In this document: positions 7,858 to 15,558 of the stretch, piece by piece | Layout: each line of letters opens with the position of its first letter | How positions within the stretch are numbered: the first letter of the stretch is position 1 | Assembly (NCBI RefSeq): GCF_001641635.1 | Contig: NZ_LUUB01000045.1 | Coordinates: 62,001 to 126,000 of the forward strand | Origin: Bradyrhizobium centrolobii | Lineage (GTDB): Bacteria; Pseudomonadota; Alphaproteobacteria; Rhizobiales; Xanthobacteraceae | Direction of reading: 5' to 3' | Length of the DNA: 64,000 nucleotides | Program-made: the position numbers and the translations under genes | The notes under the pieces: generated by a model | The model's input: only the letters and a program-made list of their open reading frames with translations | What the model was told of the DNA's origin: nothing | Databases searched by the model: none

Positions 7858-9732
7858 CTATGGACAGCTCGTGCGGGTGAAGCTGGGGTTGAAGCAGGCG
7901 TCTTGCCCGATGCTGCTGTCATAACTGACGCCGCTGGCTTGCCCGTTGTTGACGGTATGGGTGCAGGAGCCAGCTACAATTTGTCCCATGATAACGTTGC
8001 CGGCGTTATTATTGCCGGTGAGGGTAATGACACCATTGCAGGTGACCGTGCCGCTGCCCGCGTTGATGTTGTGAATGCGCGCTATGTTGCCGTTGCCAGT
8101 CGCCGCCGGGATGTCGAACTGAACGCATTCTCCCATGTTCTCGCAGTGCACGTTCTCGATAATAGGAAAGCCGCCCCTGAAGATAATGCCGGGGCCCTGG
8201 TGAAACGGTGCTGATGATGGCCCGCCGACCCCCAGATTTTTTATGCTGATCCCGGTGGTGCCGTAGTTCATGCCACTGGCAACGGTGTCGCCGAGAATCA
8301 TCGCGGGCTGGTTAGCCCCGCCATTTATCGCGCAGAAGAAATTTTCGATGCTAACCGTGCTGGCGCCGCCATAGCCCTTTTGGAACCACAGGCACATGCG
8401 CTTGCCGGGATAGGCATAGACATGGTCGATGGCGCCGCCGTCTTGGATGTTGTTGGAGTGGATCAGCGCGACGCCATCGTTGGCCGTCACGGTTCGAGTT
8501 GCGAAGATAGTGATATCGCGCAGCATGGCGCCGAAGCATGCGAACTGCCAATTGGGATCGCAGATTTCGACGAAGTTGGATGCAGCACTGAAGCTGTCGC
8601 ACATCTTCAGCGTCGTGCCGGCGCCTGACGTTGTCCCCTGAATTACAACGCCTTGAGGCACCACGAAGGGCACGCTGCCTGTACCGCACATCAGGAAGGA
8701 GCCGTTCGGGACGTTCAGACGGCCGCCCCAGTATCCACCGCCATCCTGCTGAAAGGACGACTTGTTGCCCGCGAACCACGCTGCGGCCTGGATGGCGCTG
8801 AAGTTGTCGGTGGTTCCAGCATCCGTGCCGTTCCAATCGCCCTTGGCGCCGAATTGAAGGATGTTCGGATAGGTATCCGGCACGAACTGAAACCGAGTGC
8901 CGACAGAGTCGGTGAAACTGGCAAGCGGCGTCGAGCAGGCGGTGACGGTGATCGATGCGCCCGTACCAGCGCCCATCGAAGCGCCGGAGCCCACGCCCGT
9001 GATCGTGAGGACGTCGCCGACGGCGCACTGATTGCCGGGAGTATAGGTGAAGTCGACCGACGCGACCGCACCGCCGGAAACGGTCACTTTCCCGACCGTG
9101 AACGGTTTCGATCCGGTCGCGAAAATCACGCCAAAATATGTGCCGTTGGTATAGCCCGAGCCGCCGGCGATCGTGAAGCTGGTGATGAAGCTGTCGATGA
9201 ATGGCGCGGTGCCGACGTTCTTGAAGGTCGCGCCGCCGCCATCGCCTCCGACCGTATAGCCAATCGTTCGGATCGCCGCGACGCTCGACAGGTTTTGCGT
9301 CATCGCGAACGCGCGCGAGGTCAGCACCGGTGTGGCATTTGCCACCGACAGGCAGCTCGGGCAACTGATGTTGCCGGTTGTCGCGTTCAGGACGATCGGC
9401 GAAGTGGCGTTCGTGGCGACCGTGCCGGACGTGTTCGGCCACAGGATCGTCGGCGTCCCCGCGACCGGCTGTGCGCTGACGGTGGCCTGCCCGCTGGTCG
9501 CCCCCTTGTAGATGACGGAGTTCGTGTTGACGCCGGGAACGGACAGCGGGCCGGTCAGCAGCGAATTGAACAATTGCTGGATCGGGATGGCCTGCGCGGG
9601 ACCGGTGCCGATCGCGGTTCGGCCGATGACGGTTCCGGACGGAATGGTCTGAAATTGCTGGGCTGAAACTGAAGAGAGACCCGCGACGAAGGCAGCCGCC
9701 AAAACGAGGCTGCGGATATAGCGAGAGGACAT
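7858..9732 (-). CDS. Secreted right-handed beta-helix protein, pectate-lyase-3/tail-spike-like
   Basis: A 624-residue protein. Residues 1-24 form a Sec signal peptide (basic start, then LVLAAAFVAGLSSVSA-Q). A Gly/Thr/Ser-rich region follows. From about residue 290 comes the PNILQFGAKGDWNGTDAGT segment typical of the start of pectate-lyase-3/GH28-like beta-helices, followed by NFSAIQAAA and many Gly/Asn-rich rungs. Phage tail spikes share this fold but normally lack a Sec signal, so this may be a secreted glycan-binding or lytic protein, or a spike mis-annotated by its leader. It is the last gene of the long minus-strand run 16415-7858. Confidence 0.7.
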   Translation of the reverse strand: MSSRYIRSLVLAAAFVAGLSSVSAQQFQTIPSGTVIGRTAIGTGPAQAIPIQQLFNSLLTGPLSVPGVNTNSVIYKGATSGQATVSAQPVAGTPTILWPNTSGTVATNATSPIVLNATTGNISCPSCLSVANATPVLTSRAFAMTQNLSSVAAIRTIGYTVGGDGGGATFKNVGTAPFIDSFITSFTIAGGSGYTNGTYFGVIFATGSKPFTVGKVTVSGGAVASVDFTYTPGNQCAVGDVLTITGVGSGASMGAGTGASITVTACSTPLASFTDSVGTRFQFVPDTYPNILQFGAKGDWNGTDAGTTDNFSAIQAAAWFAGNKSSFQQDGGGYWGGRLNVPNGSFLMCGTGSVPFVVPQGVVIQGTTSGAGTTLKMCDSFSAASNFVEICDPNWQFACFGAMLRDITIFATRTVTANDGVALIHSNNIQDGGAIDHVYAYPGKRMCLWFQKGYGGASTVSIENFFCAINGGANQPAMILGDTVASGMNYGTTGISIKNLGVGGPSSAPFHQGPGIIFRGGFPIIENVHCENMGECVQFDIPAATGNGNIARIHNINAGSGTVTCNGVITLTGNNNAGNVIMGQIVAGSCTHTVNNGQASGVSYDSSIGQDACFNPSFTRTSCP

Positions 9733-9853
9733 TGGACCGACCTTGAGGCGCGGCTCGAGCCGGTCGAGCGCCGAAGGTCGTTAACGACATGTCCAAGTCG
9801 GAGCTGTTTGACGGAGACAGCTCAATCCGAAGCGCGTTTACGGTGCGCGCTAC

Positions 9854-10042
9854 CTACTCGACAGGAAGAGCTTCAGCCTTGAGCAGGTTGCGAAATTGCG
9901 CATCATCGAGACCTGCGAGACCGCGAAGCGTGGTGCACACCTTGCGCCATTTCTCGTTTTGCTCCTTCAAGTCGCGGGCAGTTGCGCGAACGGTTTTGAT
10001 TTCGCGCTTCAGTCCGATGATTGCTGTCTCTCTATTGGTCAT
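9854..10042 (-). CDS. Short coiled-coil protein
   Basis: A 62-residue, strongly helical protein, TVRATARDLKEQNEKWRKV. It is probably a coiled coil. It lies in line with the phage-like genes upstream and the beta-helix gene downstream. Function unknown. Confidence 0.5.
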   Translation of the reverse strand: MTNRETAIIGLKREIKTVRATARDLKEQNEKWRKVCTTLRGLAGLDDAQFRNLLKAEALPVE

Positions 10043-10137
10043 TGCCGCCTAGTGAATTTATGGCCGGGGATCTCCCCACGTCCCGGCCGCCGTGGATGAA
10101 GGGGCCACACGCGTCCCCTGGAGCTCGTAAATTCATT

Positions 10138-10407
10138 TTATGTCCATCCGACCAGCCTTGTGATCGAACCAACGACCGGGCCTTCGAATGCTGTCAGTTT
10201 GAGGATCGCGTCGAGGCGTTCCACAATCGATTTCTCGCGATGTCCTGCGACCCACCGAAGCGCTGCCAGGAAACTGCGCGCGTGCTTGTTCCTGAGCGCA
10301 TCCGCCTTCGTGATCTCGAAAGCGGCCTCGAGCTGGTCGGGGATCTCGCCGGCGAGGCACGGCACGGCCCGCATCTCGGCCAGGAAACTTTCGAATGCGT
10401 CGGTCAT
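10138..10407 (-). CDS. Small helical phage-region protein
   Basis: An 89-residue all-helical protein (FESFLAEMRAVPCLAGEIPD). Its ATG overlaps the stop of the 56-residue gene in front (ATGA), supporting the start. No family recognised. Confidence 0.6.
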   Translation of the reverse strand: MTDAFESFLAEMRAVPCLAGEIPDQLEAAFEITKADALRNKHARSFLAALRWVAGHREKSIVERLDAILKLTAFEGPVVGSITRLVGWT

Positions 10408-10574
10408 GCGCTCACAACGTTCGTAGAAATCGAGTGTCCGCCGGCCGGCGTGAGTTGCTGGAGTTCAATTGCGCTGGTGCCGTCGACTCCGGTGAGGGAC
10501 GCGGAGATAGTCAGGCCGGTCAACGAAAACGGCGCGGAGTGAGTGGTAAGCGATGTGTGGCTCTGGGTGGTCAT
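10404..10574 (-). CDS. 56-residue Thr/Ser-rich protein
   Basis: A short frame beginning MTTQSHTSLTTHSAPFSLTG. It ends on an ATGA overlap with the next gene. It is beta-prone and Ser/Thr-rich, as expected of a small phage accessory or fibre-associated protein. Supported by the coupling only. Confidence 0.45.
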   Translation of the reverse strand: MTTQSHTSLTTHSAPFSLTGLTISASLTGVDGTSAIELQQLTPAGGHSISTNVVSA

Positions 10575-10609
10575 TCTCTAGCCTCTCAGTTTAGCAGTTC
10601 GGTTGAATG

Positions 10610-11020
10610 TCATGCTGCGACGCCGATTGGATGCCGAAACAGTTTCATCGCCTCGATCAGCGATGGATTGAGATTGCAGAAGCCCGCCATGATGTCCCAC
10701 TTGCGCATGAGCCTGCATTTGTCGTCGATGCTGAGGTGTTGCATCTCGTCGATCATTTGCATTGCAGTGTCGCACGCGGGTGCGACCGTCTGCATCGCAT
10801 CCAGCGAGAGATTTCCGTGAACGATGCCGTTCAGCCATTCGAGGAAGCGCAAGCGCAGGTCCGCCCGCATGTCCCTCGCCTGCAGCAGCCGCTTCACCAT
10901 GCTGATGTTGACCAAGTCATACCAATAACCAGGCGGCGTATGAGCCAGCACGCGCTCATCGTCGCTCCAAGTCGACTGCCATAGTGCATGTTCCTCGATC
11001 TCTCTCGTAGAGATGATCAT
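10610..11020 (-). CDS. Hypothetical phage-region protein
   Basis: A 136-residue helical protein with YWYDLVNISMVKRLLQARDM and DDKCRLMRKWDIMAG. Its ATG overlaps the stop of the terminase-like gene (ATGA), so it is translated in the same run. No family recognised; position suggests a morphogenesis or accessory role. Confidence 0.6.
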   Translation of the reverse strand: MIISTREIEEHALWQSTWSDDERVLAHTPPGYWYDLVNISMVKRLLQARDMRADLRLRFLEWLNGIVHGNLSLDAMQTVAPACDTAMQMIDEMQHLSIDDKCRLMRKWDIMAGFCNLNPSLIEAMKLFRHPIGVAA

Positions 11021-11550
11021 CGCGAGGCTTCCTTCTGGGGCGTTACGTCGATCATCGCCGGGACACCAGCGCGCGCGGCAAGCGCCAGAATGCGCTCCAT
11101 GACCTCGGCGGTTGCCTTCATCGAAGATGAGGCTTCATGTTCAACCGTTACCTTGTGGGTCGTTTCGATGGGATGCAGACGGTCCAGCACCATGGCGATT
11201 CCGCGTGCATGGTCGCGGTGTTTGGGATCCTCGACCAGGGCCGCCAGCGCCTTGATCGCCCGCGGCGCCGTGGCACGGATGCGCTTCTGGTCCTCTTCGT
11301 AGAGCGCTGCCTGCACCCGCGGATCATGCGCAAGCCGCGATGCGATGACAGACATGGTTTTCGGCGTCGAGGTTGGGCTGCCCCACCCGGCCATGCGCGC
11401 CGCCTTCACCTGGGCGCCGTGGCCAGGCTTGACCTGATACAACGCACGCACGAATAATCGGTGGCGATCCGTCGGCAACGCCTTCATTGCCGGGCCGTCT
11501 TCGGCCTCGGCTTCATCGATCGGGACAAGATTGCGCGCCTGGTTCGCCAT
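11017..11550 (-). CDS. Putative terminase small subunit-like protein
   Basis: A 177-residue protein. After an acidic leader it has RHRLFVRALYQVKPGHGAQ, KAARMAGWGS and VIASRLAHDPRVQAALYEE. This is the helical HTH layout of small terminases, in which an organism-wide recognition motif of the form KAARxAGY is followed by a helix listing previously seen subunits. The basic/helical C-terminal half could serve oligomerisation. No large terminase lies in the window. If right, it would bind pac/cos DNA and steer packaging. Assignment is by pattern only. Confidence 0.5.
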   Translation of the reverse strand: MANQARNLVPIDEAEAEDGPAMKALPTDRHRLFVRALYQVKPGHGAQVKAARMAGWGSPTSTPKTMSVIASRLAHDPRVQAALYEEDQKRIRATAPRAIKALAALVEDPKHRDHARGIAMVLDRLHPIETTHKVTVEHEASSSMKATAEVMERILALAARAGVPAMIDVTPQKEASR

Positions 11551-11553
11551 CGC

Positions 11554-11751
11554 TCAGAAACTCAGCATTGCCCCGCCGTAGGCCAACGCCCGCCCGGCCG
11601 GTGACATCCCTGCCCGCTGCGCGGCCAGCTCACGCTCCCGCCGGCGGCGCTCCTCGTCGGTTTCGCTTTGCACCTGCTGAGCGAGCGAGCCGCCGAGGCC
11701 GAACCCGCCCATCCTCATCATTGCGCCGCCGGCCGCGGAAAGGCCCATCAT
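11554..11751 (-). CDS. Small Gly/Met-rich protein
   Basis: A 65-residue protein. A Gly/Ala/Met stretch (MMGLSAAGGAMMRMGG) precedes a charged helix rich in Glu and Arg. It overlaps the end of the gene in front (ATGA). Similar short proteins accompany phage structural genes, but I cannot name it. Confidence 0.5.
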   Translation of the reverse strand: MMGLSAAGGAMMRMGGFGLGGSLAQQVQSETDEERRRRERELAAQRAGMSPAGRALAYGGAMLSF

Positions 11752-12317
11752 GCGGCGTCCTCCTTGATCGGAGAGGTCAAGACGACCATCGCGTTCGTCA
11801 TCTGCCGGACGCAGTCAGGATCACCCTTGAGGTAGGCGGCGCGCCACTTCTCATCCTTCATCGCCTCGGATTTCCAGCGCTGCACGCTCTCGTGCTCGGC
11901 ACGTGAGACGGGTTCGCCGGCGAGCACCTGGCGAATGACGTCGTCCTTCATGCCCAGGACGCGCAGCGCATCAGCCGTTTGCTTCTGGTGCAAGTATCCA
12001 CTGTCGTTGATATCGCTGAGCTCCCCAGCGATCGCGCGACTGATCGGGTCGCCTGCCTCCGCGCGCGCTTCTGTTACGGCGTCCTGGAGCCGATCGAACG
12101 ACGCCCCGCCGGGTAGTGCGTGACCGTCGCTGGCGCCATGCTGGCCGCCGTGATCGATGGACCGCAGGAAGCTTGGATCTCCCAGCAGGTTGGAAAGCTT
12201 GTTTGCGGCCGGCGTCGACCGCTGGTGCTGAGCAATCATCTCGTCCAGCTTGACCTTCGCATCTGCGGCCGATTGAACGTTGAAGGGCTGAACCGTGCTG
12301 ATGGCGCGTTCGCTCAT
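11748..12317 (-). CDS. Hypothetical phage-region protein
   Basis: A 189-residue helical protein with SAADAKVKLDEMIAQHQ near the start and a C-terminal VRQMTNAMVVLTSP. It overlaps both neighbours by ATGA. Possibly a scaffold or portal-associated accessory, on the weak evidence of its position. Function unknown. Confidence 0.6.
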   Translation of the reverse strand: MSERAISTVQPFNVQSAADAKVKLDEMIAQHQRSTPAANKLSNLLGDPSFLRSIDHGGQHGASDGHALPGGASFDRLQDAVTEARAEAGDPISRAIAGELSDINDSGYLHQKQTADALRVLGMKDDVIRQVLAGEPVSRAEHESVQRWKSEAMKDEKWRAAYLKGDPDCVRQMTNAMVVLTSPIKEDAA

Positions 12318-12613
12318 GCGGATTTCCCCGTCAGTTGATCAACAGCGGCCAGTGCGGCCGTGTGCGCCGCCTGGGCCGCAGTAAGCTTGTTTTGGGCCGC
12401 GAATGCCTCGTCGGTTGCGAGAGCCAGGGCGTCCTCGGCGATAACCGCCGCATCGAGCTTCGTGAAGATGGCCCGCGTGCGTTCGTCGAGCTTTGAAAAC
12501 GGTGAGCCATGACCGCGCTCGACTTGACCAGCGACGCGCGCCGCATCCAGCCCCAATGCCGTGTCCTCGAGCGCCCGGAGGCGCCGGCTGGCGATACGAT
12601 CGATTTCGGGCAT
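12314..12613 (-). CDS. Small Ala-rich helical protein, member of an adjacent gene pair
   Basis: A 99-residue protein with RGHGSPFSKLDERTRAIFTK, then a long Ala-rich helix. It shares the general plan of its upstream neighbour (95 residues), where a similar GYGSALSKAS motif precedes Ala-rich helices, so the two may be diverged duplicates. Function unknown. Confidence 0.55.
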   Translation of the reverse strand: MPEIDRIASRRLRALEDTALGLDAARVAGQVERGHGSPFSKLDERTRAIFTKLDAAVIAEDALALATDEAFAAQNKLTAAQAAHTAALAAVDQLTGKSA

Positions 12614-12901
12614 CTAGACCCCCTGCCCGCTAGCGGCGCTGTCCGCCGAGTTGAAGGCCGCAACCAGCTTTGCAATCGTCGCAGCACTTGCCCCCGTCGA
12701 CCGCGCGTCATTCACCGCCTGCTCGGCGGCGATCAAAGCGTCTGCGGCCGCGAATTTCCCCAGCGTCGCCGCACTTGCTTTCGACAAGGCAGAGCCGTAG
12801 CCGCGCTCAATTGTGGTTTCCCCACCGGGCATGACGACCTTCGCCGCGCCGGGAAAAGCGGATGCTTCAAGCGTTATCCGCCGGTCTTTTGCCGTTGCCA
12901 T
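12614..12901 (-). CDS. Small Ala-rich helical protein, second of the pair
   Basis: A 95-residue protein with VVMPGGETTIERGYGSAL and Ala-rich helices. It lies directly head to tail with the gene at 12613 and begins on a TGATG overlap with the RHH gene. Function unknown. Confidence 0.55.
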   Translation of the reverse strand: MATAKDRRITLEASAFPGAAKVVMPGGETTIERGYGSALSKASAATLGKFAAADALIAAEQAVNDARSTGASAATIAKLVAAFNSADSAASGQGV

Positions 12902-13065
12902 CAGGCCGCTCCCTCTCGCTGCTGCTTGGGCTCCATCGCAGCGGCCAGCGCCTGACGGACAAATGAACTCACGCCGCGGTCCTGCTTCTCAGCCGCCGCC
13001 TCAACGCGCTCCGCAAACGCGTCGTCGACGCGCGCGCAAATCATCCTTTTCTGTGCTTTCGCCAT
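12901..13065 (-). CDS. Ribbon-helix-helix (Arc/MetJ-type) DNA-binding protein
   Basis: A 54-residue protein. A short basic strand (KRMICARVDDAFAE) is followed by two helices (VEAAAEKQDRGVSSFVRQAL). This is the classic RHH order, strand then helix-turn-helix, used by Arc/CopG-like repressors. It overlaps neighbouring genes at both ends (TGATG at 12901; overlap with the gene at 13041). Probably a regulator within the element. Confidence 0.65.
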   Translation of the reverse strand: MAKAQKRMICARVDDAFAERVEAAAEKQDRGVSSFVRQALAAAMEPKQQREGAA

Positions 13066-13433
13066 GCGCAATCCTCGGTGTTGCTGCCGAAGAGATTGCC
13101 CTGTCTGAAGTCCTCAGCAATGCACTCATGGACCGGCGGGCGCGGTGACGCTTTCCGCCGCCGCGGCGCCAACCGTCCGCGCACCTTCGCCGCCCTGGTC
13201 CGGTCCTCGATGAACTCGACACGCGCAATCCCCAGCGCGAGCGCCTGCAACAGCAGCGGTAGCGATCGATTGCCAAACCCGCGGATCCTCGACGGCGCCA
13301 TGAGCTTGGCGACCGCGGAATCCGTCAATCCGGCGTAGCGCTCCACTTCGCTGTAGGTCGTCCCCAGTTCAGAAATCCGAGCGCGGATAAGCGCGCGAAG
13401 CTCCGTCTCGTTCTCGACAACAACCGGCTGCAT
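13041..13433 (-). CDS. HTH-type putative regulator
   Basis: A 130-residue protein. Residues about 8-70 (LRALIRARISELGTTYSEVE, YAGLTDSAVAKLM, LPLLLQALALGI) form an XRE-like HTH domain, followed by a basic tail. I chose ATG 13433 with GGAGGTG upstream; GTG 13436 is also possible. It overlaps the RHH gene. Likely controls the element's replication or early genes (inference from position). Confidence 0.65.
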   Translation of the reverse strand: MQPVVVENETELRALIRARISELGTTYSEVERYAGLTDSAVAKLMAPSRIRGFGNRSLPLLLQALALGIARVEFIEDRTRAAKVRGRLAPRRRKASPRPPVHECIAEDFRQGNLFGSNTEDCAWRKHRKG

Positions 13434-14419
13434 CACGCACCTCCGGCCTGTCTGAGAAATGCTGCAAAAGAGTCTTGGAAGGCCAGCGCGAAATTGGAGG
13501 GGGACCTCGAACTATGAACGCGGCGGCCGTTCTCCCCCCACCCGGCACCCCACCCCCCTTCGGGGGTCGACCTTTCCAGCCTTTGCGGCAGCTTCAGCCA
13601 TTTCCCCACGCGCGCGGGCGCATTCCTCTCGTCTAGAGTTGCGTTGCTACGCCCATAAATCCCCTCTCGTGATTTTCGATCACGGAGTCGGATGGCGCAT
13701 TTCGCTGCAATCGTTGCGCTTTTCCAATTGCCTGCATGACGTGTCTGCACCGTGTCTGCGTCAGCCGTTGCGCCGAGCTCGTACGGAGCCCGCTGGTGAG
13801 CGTTGAGCGCTGGCCGGTGGTCGACAGCGGCGAGCCGGCAAACCCGCATGGGCGAGTCTGCAAAGCCCGCTGGCGGGCATGCTGAGCCGATAGCAATTGC
13901 CAGCAGGTTGGCGCCCGGTTGTGGGTTCGTCGGCAGCTCGGCTGCGGATGCTAGCACCCATGCCGGTGCAACGAGGTCTTCCCCGCTCTTCCAACGCAAC
14001 TCGTTACAGAGCCTGTTCGTGAGCCTGGATGGCGAGATGGGCCTATGTGTTGAGCGATTGCAGACGTGATGCTGTGTGCTCGGGCCGCGTGAATTCGTTA
14101 CGGCATTCGCGATGCCGGTGATGTCCCAGGAAGCGCAGCGACGACGAAACGTTAGCACAGCGCAAGCGGAGCGATGTTTCGTCGAGAGCGGAGCGTGTTG
14201 CCGCGCGCGCGAGCGGTTGGCGCGAGGGGGTGAAACGGTTTCGCCTCCCCTATAGGGGGCTGTTTCACTGTTTCGGGGCGCTGTTTCTAGACTGTTTTGC
14301 AGCCGTTTCGGCCTGTTTTTAAGCTGTTTTGCTCGTTGTGAAGCCGACTGTTTTTTGACTGTTTCGGAGGGGGTCGAAAACAGTCCTGAAACAGTCGGCT
14401 GTTTCACCGGATCAGCCAT
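13433..14419 (-). CDS. Doubtful long open frame across the iteron region
   Basis: This frame is open for 328 codons from ATG 14419, and its stop overlaps the HTH gene start (TGATG). But its start lies in the end of the helicase gene, its first 60 codons cover the 11-bp-phased CTGTTT repeats, and the rest has no family signature and erratic composition (many Arg, Ser, His, Cys). Chance openness in GC-rich DNA is plausible. If it is not a gene, 13437-14403 is a non-coding replication and control region. Confidence 0.25.
   Translation of the reverse strand: MADPVKQPTVSGLFSTPSETVKKQSASQRAKQLKNRPKRLQNSLETAPRNSETAPYRGGETVSPPRANRSRARQHAPLSTKHRSACAVLTFRRRCASWDITGIANAVTNSRGPSTQHHVCNRSTHRPISPSRLTNRLCNELRWKSGEDLVAPAWVLASAAELPTNPQPGANLLAIAIGSACPPAGFADSPMRVCRLAAVDHRPALNAHQRAPYELGATADADTVQTRHAGNWKSATIAAKCAIRLRDRKSREGIYGRSNATLDERNAPARVGKWLKLPQRLERSTPEGGWGAGWGENGRRVHSSRSPSNFALAFQDSFAAFLRQAGGA
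13741..13760 (+). repeat. Internal copy of the paired GTGTCTGC(A/G) repeat
   Basis: GTGTCTGCA at 13741 and GTGTCTGCG at 13752, with the same 11-bp period as the pairs near attL and attR. It is located inside the presumed control region, so the protein bound may not be the integrase alone. Confidence 0.45.
14260..14405 (+). repeat. Iteron-like array of CTGTTTC/T heptamers (candidate replication origin)
   Basis: Twelve heptamers start at 14260, 14268, 14281, 14292, 14303 (CCGTTTC), 14313, 14324, 14348, 14359, 14377 (reverse), 14388 (reverse) and 14399. Most steps are 10-11 bp, one helical turn, which is not a codon multiple, so they are DNA-level sites. They lie directly behind the RepA-like helicase and Toprim genes. 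This matches iterons of plasmid or phage origins; binding to a regulator is the alternative. Confidence 0.65.
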
Positions 14420-15558
14420 TGCCAGTCCCCATCGCAGGCGATCAGGTTTGCGGCAACGAGATCGCGTCGGAAGGTGTTCATGAGGGTGCGGGCGCTGTCC
14501 GGCTTGCCCTTGAGGTCGATCAGGCCGCGAGCATCGCATTCGGCTGCCCACTGGTCGCGGTGGGCGGCCCGTCGGTTGGCTGAGAGCTGTTTGGCCTGGT
14601 CGGTGGCGAGCACGTTCTGCAGGGCCTCCAGCGCCTTCCTGATGCGCGGCGAGACCTTCTCTGGCCGCAGGGCCTCGCTTGCCTCGTGCTCCCACTGGTC
14701 GTCCACCAGTGCAATCTTGACGTCCTGAAAGTCATGCCGGATCGTCGGCGTGCGCTCGCGGGCCTTCCTGAACACCAGGTTGAACGAAACGTCCGTGTCC
14801 TCGCGCTCGACCTTCTCAAGGTGGCCGACGGTGTCGAGCGACCATTCCCGGGTCTTGGTCCCATAACCCTTGGTCTCGTCATGGCCGGTGTGATGAATCC
14901 AGATCTGGCCTACCGCCCTCCGGGTTAACTCGACCACGAGCGGCATGGTCTGCTGCCACACCAGTTCGTTGGTCTGGTCGCCGAGTGTCAGCGACATGAT
15001 GTTGTCGAAAATCACAAGCTCGACGCCGAGGTGCTGGATCAGGGCGAGAATCCAGGCTTGACCGGCCGGGCTGTTGAGCGGCTGGAAGCGCTCGACGTCT
15101 TCCCGGCTCAGCGTGTAGAAGCCCGACAAGTCCCCGCCGTGGCGGCGCTCTTCATCGAGCACGCGCTGCTTGAGCAGGCGCCGCGACATTTCCCCGTCGA
15201 TGTAGAGCACCTTGACCCTGCGGCCGGGGTTCCAATGCAAAAACCCGATGTTCGCCGCGACCCGCTGCCCGAGCGCGATCGCGAGGTTGCTCTTGCCCAG
15301 GCCTGTCGGCGCCGAGATCAGCGCGCGGCTCGTCGTCGACAACCATTTGCCCAGGATCAGGTCCGGCGGTGGCAGATCGCGCTCGCGCCAAGCGTCGATG
15401 GACAACGGCAGATCGTCCGGGATTTTGATCTCGGCCGCGTCCTCGGGGTTCGCCATGCCGTAATCTTCCGGGCCCGTCGGCATCGGTATCTCTTCCGGCT
15501 CGAAGCGTTCCAGAATGACAACTTGGGCCGCGCGGGCGGTCGGGGCGGGAATGTTCAT
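14404..15558 (-). CDS. RepA-like hexameric helicase / AAA_25 ATPase
   Basis: A 384-residue protein with a RecA-fold ATPase core: Walker A APTGLGKSN at 83-91, DGEMS at 121-125, Walker B LVIFDNIMSL at 181-190. The layout is that of the RSF1010 RepA/AAA_25 replicative helicases of plasmids and phages. The C-terminal 100 residues look like a winged-helix segment. It overlaps the Toprim gene by 4 bases. Together they form a replication pair that probably acts at the iteron array immediately downstream. Confidence 0.85.
   Translation of the reverse strand: MNIPAPTARAAQVVILERFEPEEIPMPTGPEDYGMANPEDAAEIKIPDDLPLSIDAWRERDLPPPDLILGKWLSTTSRALISAPTGLGKSNLAIALGQRVAANIGFLHWNPGRRVKVLYIDGEMSRRLLKQRVLDEERRHGGDLSGFYTLSREDVERFQPLNSPAGQAWILALIQHLGVELVIFDNIMSLTLGDQTNELVWQQTMPLVVELTRRAVGQIWIHHTGHDETKGYGTKTREWSLDTVGHLEKVEREDTDVSFNLVFRKARERTPTIRHDFQDVKIALVDDQWEHEASEALRPEKVSPRIRKALEALQNVLATDQAKQLSANRRAAHRDQWAAECDARGLIDLKGKPDSARTLMNTFRRDLVAANLIACDGDWQWLIR

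Noticed and set aside
8653..9666. Plus-strand frame opposite the beta-helix gene
   Set aside because: Composition is Arg/Ala/Gly-rich without any motif, and the minus frame has a signal peptide and a beta-helix signature.
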